DNA of 64,000 nt from Monoplex corrugatus (taxonomy: Eukaryota > Mollusca > Gastropoda > Littorinimorpha > Ranellidae): contig CM060312.1 of the NCBI GenBank assembly GCA_030674185.1, positions 73,483,237-73,547,236 of the forward strand. Reading direction: 5' to 3'. Each line of letters starts with the position of its first letter. Within the stretch, counting starts at the first letter, position 1. A program made the position numbers and the translations under genes. The notes under the pieces were generated by a model that had not been told where the DNA came from, did no database searches, and was given only the letters and a program-made list of their open reading frames with translations. Of this stretch, positions 11,221 through 19,797 are shown one piece after another.

Positions 11221-12250
11221 CACTAAGCCCTCGGCCACACTACGAGCGGCGCTGTGGAGCGGGCTGCGGGGTAGCAGTAGGTGAGCTTTGAGCTGTGAGC
11301 GGTGGGTGGCCACACCAAAAGCGGTGACAGCTTATGGTTAGCTTGCCTACTGCTGGCTACAAGCTCGGTGACCGCTGAAGTGGCCACACTACAAGCTGCT
11401 AAGGGCTGGTTGTGTGCTGGTGTGCTGCTAGCTGTCGTTCACACAGTTGGTTTCAGAATGTCAGTGAGCAGTTATCTTGTGCTTCATGAGTTATCAGTCA
11501 TCGCCATTTCTTCGACAAGAAATTCTTATTGATGAAAGACAGTACTGGGTCCATCCCATTAATCAACAGAGAAATGTATATGGTGAATATCATTAATTTT
11601 GGTATCGAACCTTAAACAGCATGAAGAAAGATTTCAATCCTACTTCAGGATGTGCAAGTGTGTACGTACTATACATGTCTTTGTGTGTATGCGTGCATAC
11701 GAGCGAACATCTGTGCGTGTGTGGCACATGTGCGAGCGTGTACATTTTTAACGTTTCTGGAGAAGGAAGGGAAAGGGGGCAGGGACATAAGTTTAACTCG
11801 ACTATTTGTAGTTATTTGCATGAAAGAAAGACAAAACAAAACAAAACAAAACAAAACAAAACAAAACAAAAAAAAAAAAACCAAAACAAAACAAAAAACT
11901 TTGGCACGGTAAAGCAATACACCTGTCATAGAAACCGCTCCCCCCCCTCTCTCTCTTTCTCTCACTCTGTCTGTCTGTCTCTCTCTCTCACTCTGTCTGT
12001 CTGTCTGTCTGTCTCTCTCACTCTGTCTGTCTGTTTGTCTCTCTGTCTATCTGTCTTTCTCTCTCTGTCTGTCTGTCTGTCTCACTCTGTCTGTCTGTCT
12101 GTTTGTCTCTCTGTCTGTCTGTCTCTCTCTCTCTCTCTCCCCCCTTCCTTCTCTTCCCCCTGTCACCTTATTGGTTTGCCATATTTTCTGTTTGCAAGCA
12201 CACTTAAGATGGGCCGACAGAAAATTGAAAATTAAATAGGACGAAAAGTA

Positions 12251-12310
<60 letters not shown>

Positions 12311-12327
12311 TACATACACAGAGAGAA
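11221..12327. mobile_element. PIF/Harbinger-type element, left arm outer part
   Basis: This begins with the terminal-type motif CTCGGCCACACTACGAGC and several internal GGCCACAC repeats. It is the reverse complement of about 25020-26040. It contains the left HARBI1-like exon, a (CAAAA)n run at 11832-11900, (CT)n at 11940-12140 and (CA)n at 12252-12306. The arm is split by the 12328-18224 retrotransposon and resumes at 18225. Confidence 0.75.
11458..11660 (+). pseudogene. HARBI1-like transposase exon 1, frameshifted copy
   Basis: This starts at an ATG (11458) shared with the intact right-arm copy. A 2-bp deletion near 11493 and changes near 11590 create stops, so the frame is broken. The underlying sequence still corresponds to the WVHPINQQRN block seen intact at 25618-25821, which resembles the N-terminus of PIF/Harbinger nucleases. 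Confidence 0.6.
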
Positions 12328-12408
12328 CTGTGTGACGAAATTCAAGATGGCGGAGACACCTAACTAACAAATTTTCAGCTGTCGGAGAAAACGTGTAAAA
12401 GGCCCAAT

Positions 12409-13695
12409 ATGACAAGAACGAGAAGAGGCCGCCTTGCCCAAAAGAAACAAGAAGACGCATCAGAGGGCAAGGCTGATGGAGAGAAGATATCGTCCAGTGC
12501 CGCGGGAGCAGAGACTGAAAAGGACCCGAAATCGACAGTCGCCGAGTCTGACGCTAGGCCTAACGCTACATCTGGTGCACCGACCACGACTCCCACTGAC
12601 ACGCAGAGTGGGACAACCTGCACAGCGCCTCTTCCCAGCTCGGCGGACTGCGTGAGTACGGCAGAACTAAAAAACATCATACTGGCTCTGCGGGACCAAG
12701 TCAATTCTCTGGAAAAGACGGTCCTTACTCTACTCACTAACCAGCAAAAAAAGAACATCACCATGACAACCCGTAACTGTCACACACAGACGGATCTACA
12801 TGACACACATCCCACCTACGCTGAGGCACTGAAACAAAACCACACAAGCAAGCAGGACGACAAACAGACCCGAAACCTCAAGGCACCAAAACCCAGCAGC
12901 AAAACTAAACAGCAAGCAACAAAAGTGCCTGAAAATAAAATAAAAAACAAGAAAGAACAACGTCATGACGTCATACCAACTAAAGACGTCATTTCGCTTC
13001 CCAAACATAGGCCTACACCATCCCGTTCTGAAAATATTTCAAAACAACATAAAAAGACCCACGATCTTCCGTACGTTCTCACTGTCCACGACTCTGTGTT
13101 GAAAGGTGTCAACTCAAGAAGACTGGGACGATCGTACGGTTTTGAAGGAGACTCGTGCCCTGTGAACGACCCTCATAACATTAAAAGCTCATTAGATATG
13201 GCCTTTTCCAAATTTGATGATTCAGCAGACTGTATTGTTTTTCACTGTGGTGTGCATGAATTGAACAGCAAAGATCTCCCTGCAACAACTAAACATCTCG
13301 CTTCAGGCATAAAACAAATAGCACAAGAACATCCAAAATCTAAACTAGTCGTTAGTAAGGTTGCCCCTGTACGGCAGGCCCGAATGGAGGTTCAACGAAA
13401 TCTGTTCAACGCTTTTCTATCTGCTGAACTTGTTGATATGAAAAATATTTCTTTTGTATCACATGAGAACCTTCGTACCACTCAACAATTTCTAAAAGAC
13501 GACATTCACCCCACCACCAGAGGAAGTAGCATCATTGCAGGAAATCTTGGAAGACACATTCGAGACCTATTTTGGGAGACTCCAAGGAGAACATCAAGAT
13601 CAAGATCATCACAGCTACACCCTTCCAGATTCTCCAGAGGACAGTACCACCCTTTTGACAACTACACACCATGGTGGCCGTATAATATGTTTTGA
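12409..13695 (+). CDS. Retrotransposon ORF1 protein with SGNH-like domain
   Basis: This 428-residue protein is the first ORF of the element and presumably the RNP partner of ORF2. The N-terminal ~80 residues are basic and low in complexity. Residues 85-116 form a likely coiled coil (LKNIILALRDQVNSLEK). A Lys-rich linker follows. Residues about 222-390 resemble an SGNH/GDSL-hydrolase fold: V-H-D-S at 226-229 in place of GDS, C-G-V-H-E-L at 280-285, and D-D-I-H at 364-367 for the Asp-His pair. No CCHC zinc knuckles are seen. Esterase-type ORF1 proteins are known in several non-LTR clades. Whether this one is catalytic is unclear because the GDS and GxND blocks are altered. Confidence 0.7.
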   Translation: MTRTRRGRLAQKKQEDASEGKADGEKISSSAAGAETEKDPKSTVAESDARPNATSGAPTTTPTDTQSGTTCTAPLPSSADCVSTAELKNIILALRDQVNSLEKTVLTLLTNQQKKNITMTTRNCHTQTDLHDTHPTYAEALKQNHTSKQDDKQTRNLKAPKPSSKTKQQATKVPENKIKNKKEQRHDVIPTKDVISLPKHRPTPSRSENISKQHKKTHDLPYVLTVHDSVLKGVNSRRLGRSYGFEGDSCPVNDPHNIKSSLDMAFSKFDDSADCIVFHCGVHELNSKDLPATTKHLASGIKQIAQEHPKSKLVVSKVAPVRQARMEVQRNLFNAFLSAELVDMKNISFVSHENLRTTQQFLKDDIHPTTRGSSIIAGNLGRHIRDLFWETPRRTSRSRSSQLHPSRFSRGQYHPFDNYTPWWPYNMF

Positions 13696-14108
13696 AATAA
13701 CAGTATTACATATACAATACTTAATGTTCATGTCACAGGACTTTTTCCTCGTCATCTCTGACATTTCTTCTGCTGAAAATAAACAATAACTAGGTTTTAG
13801 TCCGACTATCAAGACTCGGTCAGACTATACACTCTGTACATTTGAAGACGTGAATGCCATTATTTTGATTTTTGGTTATTTGTTATCCCTTGTAATCTAT
13901 TATCACCTTTATAAGTTATTCGTACGTTGGACTATGTAATTTTCTTTTTATTGATTTTGCTACAATTTTGTTATCTTTACTTTGTAGTCTAAGTAATTAC
14001 GTAATTTTCTTTCTGTCCAGTTCTCCTGGACACAGAAAATCAAAGTATTCATTATTATCGACCATAAATAACAGTTAATAGAAAGTTGGAGATTAACCAA
14101 TATCAGCA
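13696..14108 (+). other. Inter-ORF spacer of the retrotransposon
   Basis: This 413-bp AT-rich spacer separates ORF1 and ORF2, longer than in most two-ORF LINEs, where ORFs overlap or nearly touch. ORF2 has no overlap or frameshift site with ORF1, so its translation probably needs internal initiation, reinitiation or a separate transcript. Confidence 0.6.
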
Positions 14109-17100
14109 ATGCGAAAACAATCCCAAGTCAAGTTTTTGCAATGGAATTGTAGATCCCTTTCCACCAATTCGGCTTACTTGGAGCATTTCCTAGCATCAAA
14201 TAGGTGTGAAATTTTGATTCTACAGTCGATGAATGTTGTCGCTACCAAGCTTCCCAATTTCCCCAATTATTATTATCCTCCAGTCTATGAATGTGGGAAT
14301 CACGGGAAGAAGGTATCCACCGCGATTTATATACTCAAAGAGTTACAATACTGCTTACTTACTTCCCCAGTTTTGAAATCAAGCGAAGATCTGCATGCTT
14401 GTGCTGCCACTGTCCAATTAAGCAATTCTCTAAACATTAACGTTTTGTCAGTCTACCTACCAACAGGTCCAAATGACCACAACACAGAATGGCTGCGCAC
14501 TATCCAAGATCAGCAGCGTGGTAAATGGCTAATAGGTGGAGACTTTAATTCCCACTCCCCATTTTGGGAAAAGAAATGTTCTACTGTTACGAGCAATCGT
14601 TTGGTAGAAAATATCGTTGATAGTTCGCTTTACCTTCTAAATGATGGTAGTGTCACTAGGATCCCTGATGTTTCCAAACACAGGGCGACAGCCATCGATT
14701 TGTCTCTAATCTCACCAGAATTAGCACCATCCTGTACCTGGGAAACTCACAGAGACACTTTGGGAAGCGATCACCTACCTATCATCATAACCATAACTGA
14801 CAAAAACATCAGGATGAAAGACAGCTCTCCTGAAATTATTCCAAAATATAATTACAAGCGTTCTGACTGGTCCTTATTTCGAACTGCTCTAGCTAATCAA
14901 GATTACAGACATTATGAAAGTGAAAATGTAGACATTATGTTTTCTAAATTCCAAGAGTCAATTTTAGCCGCTGCAGACCTATCGATTCCGAAACTCAAAT
15001 CTTCTAGATCAAATAATCGATTGGGTAATGTTTGGTGGACAGAGGCATGTGAGAAAGCAGTTCAATATAAAAGGGAGAAATTCAAAATCTACATCAAAAG
15101 CCGGAAACCTGAGGATCATGTCGAAATGAAAAAAGCTAACATCCAATGTAACAAAATCATTGCTGAAGCAAAGAAAGATTATTGGGCATCATTCTGCACA
15201 AAAGAAATTTCAGATTTCAAAGATTTCCATAAAGTCTGGACGAAAATGAAACAAATGAAGGATGGAACCAACTTACCTAGGTGTCCGATAATGATTGAAA
15301 CATGTAACACATTTCCTTCAGACATGGACAAAGCAGAAACTTTTGTGGATCTGTTCGCCAAAAACAGTAAAGTTGAAGGTTTATCTCCAGACTGCAAACA
15401 TCACAGAGAAATGGAAGATTACAACCCAATCTACACTGATCCAGTACCACAGAATGATCTCTGGTTTAATTCTCCAATCACCTTAGAAGAGCTAAAAAAC
15501 ACAGTACTGTCTCTACACAACAAAAAGAGTTCGGTAGGTGTTGATGCAGTTTCGACTGAAATGATTAAACATCTCCCTGAAAGCTACCTTATTTTCCTAC
15601 ACAAAATTTTGCAGAAATGCTGGGTTACTGGAACTGTGCCACAAATCTGGCAAAAGTCTATAGTTATACCAATCTTAAAAACAGGAAAATCGAAAACCGA
15701 TAAAAACAGTTACAGACCTATTGCTTTAACGTCCCATACAAGCAAACTAATGGAAAGATTGGTCTTAAACAGACTTTTACACTACTGTGATAAAAATAAC
15801 GTTATTCCGGTAAACCAGGCAGGTTTTAGAAAAGGAAGATCCGCAGTTGAGCACCTAGTTAAACTTACAACTCAGATCAAACAACAGTTTGCCCGCAGAA
15901 AAAGTGTTTTAGCTACTTTCTTTGATGTGAAAAAAGCTTACGATCAAGTTTGGCATAAACGTTTATTGTTCAAGCTAAAATCTGTTGGTTTATCGGGCAA
16001 TATGTTCAATTACATTAAATCTTTTTTAGCTAATAGAACAATTCAGGCAAGAGTGGGAGCTAGTTATTCTTCTTCACGATGCCTCGACATGGGGATTCCA
16101 CAAGGTTCAGTGATAGCACCTATTTTATTTAATATCCTTATACAGGATCTTCCTAAAGCTCTTTCAAATCGTGTTGTTTTAGTACAGTACGCTGATGATA
16201 TATGCACTTGGATGAATATCACTTTAAAAAAGACAACTCCACAGAGAACGCGAAATTACATCAGGAAGTTGTATCAAATTGATCTTGATAATCTTGGAAA
16301 CTATATGTTAGAAAATGGGCTGTCGTTGTCAGCAGAAAAAACTAACATGATGCTGTTTGATCCTGGTGGTAACTCAAATAACTTGCCTATTTTCAAATTG
16401 CTTGGTGAAGTGTTAAATTACAAACAGGTCGTAAAATTCCTGGGAGTTTACATCACGTCCAAATTAAGCTGGAATGTCCATTTTGATTATTTTTTAACAA
16501 AAGCTCGAAAAACCTTAAATTTTCTAAAGATAATAAGCAAATTACCCTGGGGAATGGATACAAATGTACTGATTCATCTGTCAACAGCGCTGGTCAGGTC
16601 TAAATTATCCTACGCGCAAGAAGTTTTCTTCAATGCACCCAAATATTTACTAAAAAAGATTCAGAGCTTGGACTGCAAAAGTCTTAAAATTGCACTAGGT
16701 GTACCAACTCATGCTTCTACTCTGGAAACGTACAAAGTTGCTGGAATTCTACCTTTAAACAACCATCGTGAGTTAGCTACAGCAAAGTTTGCAATTAGAA
16801 CTACTTCACAAGTGGATAATTTTGTGAGCAAAGAAATTAAGATCAGGTCTGATACTGACTTTCCAAAACGAGCAAAAAACATTTCATCACAAATTACAGC
16901 CGCAACTTACATATCTGGCCTGATCAAACAGTCCAACATAACAATAGATGAAATTGCTGAGAAACCAACGATAACGCCTATCCCTACATGGGAAATGCTA
17001 AATGCCACATTTGATCTCGATTATGCAAAAGTTAAAAAAGATGATAATGTCAACATTACGCTATCCACAGCTTGTGAACACATCGATGAAAAGTACAGTA

Positions 17101-17948
17101 CCCACCTCCACATTTTTACCGATGGGTCAGTCTTAGCAAACCAGAGCGCTGGAGCAGCCTTTTATGTTCCAAAATTTAACATTAAAAAGTCTTTTTTCAT
17201 TGGGGCAAATGTATCTATATATACAGCAGAATTGGTCGCTGTTGTTCAAGCGTTGCATTATTTAATAAGCCTTCGGCCTGTGTCATTCAAAGTAGTTCTC
17301 TTTGTTGATTCAAAATCTGTATTATATGCCTTACAGTCTTTTGATACAGACACAAGACCTGACTTAATTATTGAGGCAAATCATCTAATACATTGTTTAA
17401 AGATAAATGGTTCGGAAATCAATTTATGCTGGGTGCCTTCTCATGTTGGTCTTCATGGCAACAACGTAGTTGACAGAGCAGCTAAATCCGGTGCCCTCCA
17501 TTCTGAAAATTCCATAGAATTACATGTTAACACCTCGGTAAAAGAAGCTTACAACTCGCTAGAATTAGCATCATGGATTCGATTTCATGAACATTTAAAT
17601 GAAAAATTTGTGTCTCAAAAAAGAATCAAACTTTCAGTTCAAAATATCTGTAAAAATTTGCAGTATTCCTCGTTATATCATTTGAGATTAATTGTTATGA
17701 CATATTTTCGCATTCAACTGAACGCTTTGAAAACAAAATATTGTAACAACGTTTTATGTATTTGTGGCGAACAATTCACATTGCATCACTGTTTGTTTTA
17801 CTGCAGAAAGCTTCGTTCCTTTTTACCAAAGACATTTACACAAGGAAACTATCTTGAAACGCATTTTAAAGAAGTAGTATCGGATCAAGTTTTGTTAGTT
17901 AAAATTTCAGAATCATTGGTTCACAGTCCTGTTAATGCGTTACTTTAA
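14109..17948 (+). CDS. Retrotransposon ORF2: APE endonuclease, RT, RNase H
   Basis: This 1279-residue replicase nicks target DNA and reverse transcribes its own RNA. APE-type endonuclease spans residues 8-235: N13 (LQWNCRS), D145/N147 (GGDFNSH), D197 and S220-D221-H222 (SDH). The usual catalytic Glu (LQET-type motif) is replaced by Ser40 (ILILQSMN). RT spans about 500-780, with SYRPIALTS, FFDVKKAYDQV and YADD at 694-697. RNase H spans about 1000-1130 with D1005 (TDGS), E1041 (TAEL), D1067 and D1122 all present. A C-terminal Cys/His cluster (CICGEQFTLHHCLFYC) follows. The frame is open throughout. The Glu substitution may make endonuclease activity weak or absent. Confidence 0.9.
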   Translation: MRKQSQVKFLQWNCRSLSTNSAYLEHFLASNRCEILILQSMNVVATKLPNFPNYYYPPVYECGNHGKKVSTAIYILKELQYCLLTSPVLKSSEDLHACAATVQLSNSLNINVLSVYLPTGPNDHNTEWLRTIQDQQRGKWLIGGDFNSHSPFWEKKCSTVTSNRLVENIVDSSLYLLNDGSVTRIPDVSKHRATAIDLSLISPELAPSCTWETHRDTLGSDHLPIIITITDKNIRMKDSSPEIIPKYNYKRSDWSLFRTALANQDYRHYESENVDIMFSKFQESILAAADLSIPKLKSSRSNNRLGNVWWTEACEKAVQYKREKFKIYIKSRKPEDHVEMKKANIQCNKIIAEAKKDYWASFCTKEISDFKDFHKVWTKMKQMKDGTNLPRCPIMIETCNTFPSDMDKAETFVDLFAKNSKVEGLSPDCKHHREMEDYNPIYTDPVPQNDLWFNSPITLEELKNTVLSLHNKKSSVGVDAVSTEMIKHLPESYLIFLHKILQKCWVTGTVPQIWQKSIVIPILKTGKSKTDKNSYRPIALTSHTSKLMERLVLNRLLHYCDKNNVIPVNQAGFRKGRSAVEHLVKLTTQIKQQFARRKSVLATFFDVKKAYDQVWHKRLLFKLKSVGLSGNMFNYIKSFLANRTIQARVGASYSSSRCLDMGIPQGSVIAPILFNILIQDLPKALSNRVVLVQYADDICTWMNITLKKTTPQRTRNYIRKLYQIDLDNLGNYMLENGLSLSAEKTNMMLFDPGGNSNNLPIFKLLGEVLNYKQVVKFLGVYITSKLSWNVHFDYFLTKARKTLNFLKIISKLPWGMDTNVLIHLSTALVRSKLSYAQEVFFNAPKYLLKKIQSLDCKSLKIALGVPTHASTLETYKVAGILPLNNHRELATAKFAIRTTSQVDNFVSKEIKIRSDTDFPKRAKNISSQITAATYISGLIKQSNITIDEIAEKPTITPIPTWEMLNATFDLDYAKVKKDDNVNITLSTACEHIDEKYSTHLHIFTDGSVLANQSAGAAFYVPKFNIKKSFFIGANVSIYTAELVAVVQALHYLISLRPVSFKVVLFVDSKSVLYALQSFDTDTRPDLIIEANHLIHCLKINGSEINLCWVPSHVGLHGNNVVDRAAKSGALHSENSIELHVNTSVKEAYNSLELASWIRFHEHLNEKFVSQKRIKLSVQNICKNLQYSSLYHLRLIVMTYFRIQLNALKTKYCNNVLCICGEQFTLHHCLFYCRKLRSFLPKTFTQGNYLETHFKEVVSDQVLLVKISESLVHSPVNALL

Positions 17949-18224
17949 GATTATTATTATAATTATGATTATTTTTGTTTTGTTTTGTTTTTATGACGAT
18001 TTTTCTTTTACATTATTGATGTTAGCGTTGTTCTAGTTTCATTTCTCTGTTCATCCACATCCTTTTTCTTAAGACCTTGCCGCTTCCTTTTAATTTTTTT
18101 TACGTCCCTTACTCTGTTCCCCTCTCCCCTCCACACCCCCCCCCCCCTTATTTCATCCTCCATGCCATTTTTCCCCGTCTAATATCACTTATAGTGAAAA
18201 GACGTTAAATCAAGCAACGAACGA

Positions 18225-18628
18225 ACAGAGAGAAAGAGAGAGAGAGGGGGGGGGGGGGCATAATTCTTTTTAGACTTCAAAACATAAAACCCTTCCCATC
18301 CGACTACATTCTCCTCTTCTGTTTTTGTTTTTGTCCTGTTTTGTTTTAATCCAATGACTTGGTCGTCTAAGTGATCAATAAATTTTTATTATGTGAAGAC
18401 AAGTTAACAAAAACAACAGTGAACACAAAGAGACAGACAGACACATCTTCGTTGCTACCTACTTTAATGATGTACTTGAAATCTGTTTAGCTCCTTATAA
18501 AAAAATGAAATCATCTGAACGAATAGGCCATTTCATCACAGGTACACATCAAACGCGCGTGCGTGAAAAAATGAACACACGCATATGGCCACTCATTGGA
18601 ACCAGGACACACACATTCAATGGGAACG

Positions 18629-18673
<45 letters not shown>

Positions 18674-19165
18674 ACACACAGCCATTCAATTAGACGATTA
18701 CACACATACGCGCATACACGCACGCACACAAGCACGCATGTACGCATAGAAGCACGCATGAACACACGCACGCACACTTACGCACGCACGCACACACGCA
18801 CGCACGCATGCACACACACAAGTATTTATATAAAAATCAGTTTCAGCATATAACCTGACAATCCACACATCTCAGCTGGTTCTTGGAAAAGTTTGGTACG
18901 AACGTCTGTGTTCATAAAGTCACGATGTTCTTTTTGCCAAATTAGAGGTCTTTCTGGAATGAAAGCAATAAATTCCAACGTTTTGTCTTTTTCTAAAAAA
19001 GTAGAACACATTTTCACTTTTCCTGAGATTCTACAAACAGCGTCTGCTGCACTTTCTACTATGCCAGCCGCTGACCTCACTTTGCTTATCGCGCCAGTTC
19101 CATAAACATCCGGTCATGACCTGGGAAAACCACCGACAAAAGCACAGCACGAGCGGCGAGCGACG
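18225..19165. mobile_element. PIF/Harbinger-type element, left arm inner part
   Basis: This is the reverse complement of 24138-24945 plus 19310-19528. It includes a (G)n/(GA)n stretch at 18228-18258, (CA)n at 18632-18672, a CACG-rich block to 18815 and the MADF exon on minus. At the inner end (about 19165) it lacks the ~120-bp terminal inverted repeat that the right copy has. Confidence 0.75.
18826..19080 (-). pseudogene. MADF-domain protein exon 1 (left copy)
   Basis: The minus-strand frame gives LEFIAFIPERPLIWQKEH followed by RDFMNTDVRTKLFQEPAEMC, which fits the N-terminal half of a MADF (Myb/SANT-like, Adf-1) DNA-binding domain. PIF/Harbinger elements typically carry a MADF or Myb-like protein beside the transposase. 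The start ATG of the right copy is ATA here (I in GIVES), so this copy has lost its start. The frame runs out into intron-like or deleted sequence after AEMCGLSG. Confidence 0.6.
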
Positions 19166-19188
19166 ATAAATGCCTGGGACATTAGGGT

Positions 19189-19340
19189 GCGGCCACACTA
19201 CGAGCTATGAGCTGCGCTGTAGCGGCGCGACGAGAAAGATGACACTGATTACTGTATAGGCGGCCACACCACGGGCGATAACCGCGCGGATAGTGTTGGC
19301 GGCGAGCGACGATAATGCGGTGTTTTTGTCGGTGGTTTTC
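19189..19340 (+). repeat. Terminal inverted repeat of right PIF/Harbinger copy (5')
   Basis: This starts GGGTGCGGCCACACTACGAG right after TTA and is matched in reverse complement at about 26035-26183. It contains internal GGCCACAC words. It lies at the centre of the large palindrome and probably served as promoter for the MADF ORF. Confidence 0.65.
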
Positions 19341-19402
19341 TCAGGTCATGACCGGATGTTTATGGAACTGGCGCGATAAGCAAAGTGGGGTCAGCGCCTG
19401 GC

Positions 19403-19528
19403 ATGGTAGAAAGTGCAGCAGACGCTGTTTGTAGAATCTCAGGAAAAGTGAAAATGTGTTCCACTTCTTCAGAAAAAGATAAAACGCTGGAATTTATTGC
19501 TTTCATTCAAGAAAGACCTCCACTTTGG
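19403..19528 (+). pseudogene. MADF exon 1, right copy, 5' part
   Basis: This begins at ATG 19403 (MVESAADAVCRISGKVK) and runs to the Trp codon at 19526-19528 (ERPPLW), where the R2-like element is inserted. The reading continues at 24145 with QKEHRDFMNRDVRTKLFQEP. Rejoined, the frame is open and closer to a working MADF start than the left copy. Confidence 0.6.
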
Positions 19529-19689
19529 TAGAAAGAAACTCTAGGGAGAGCTAGACAACAGAAGGTCTTCAGAGAAGTAACCCCCTTTAGACAAGTGTTT
19601 CCGCCCTGAATTCCTTACACTCTCTGGGGGCCGGGCCACATCCAGGTCATGACTCCTGGATGCCCTTCTGCTGTTGTCTATATATATAT

Positions 19690-19785
19690 ATTTTTTTTTC
19701 CCACGCCGGGGATCGAACCTGGGCGATTCTGCGCTTCAGAACTGCGGTACGCGGTTTTACCAATGTGCTAACGGGGCACACATCA
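19690..19785 (-). other. tRNA-like segment in the 3' UTR of copy A
   Basis: On minus the sequence runs GTTAGCACATTGGTAAAACC (A-box-like), then an anticodon-arm-like region, then CCAGGTTCGATCCCCGG (B-box GGTTCGATCCC). Stems are imperfect. Copy B lacks about 12 bp covering the B-box core. A 3' tRNA-like piece could be a trapped SINE or part of the RNA recognised by the RT; which is not shown. Confidence 0.5.
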
Positions 19786-19797
19786 TCTGTAGGGAAT

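Larger units (their letters stand above)
12328..18224 (+). mobile_element. Full-length I-superfamily-type non-LTR retrotransposon
   Basis: A 5.9-kb insertion is bounded by ACAGAGAGAA at 12318-12327 and again at 18225-18234, a 10-bp target duplication. The matching position in the right arm (about 24880-24945, reverse complement) has microsatellite only, so the empty site is visible. The order is a short 5' UTR, ORF1 (12409-13695), a 413-bp spacer, ORF2 (14109-17948) and a ~270-bp 3' UTR ending AATCAAGCAACGAACGA. Both ORFs are open, so it is young. C-terminal RNase H places it among RNH-bearing groups (I, Nimb, Ingi and allies); the exact clade is unresolved. Confidence 0.85.
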
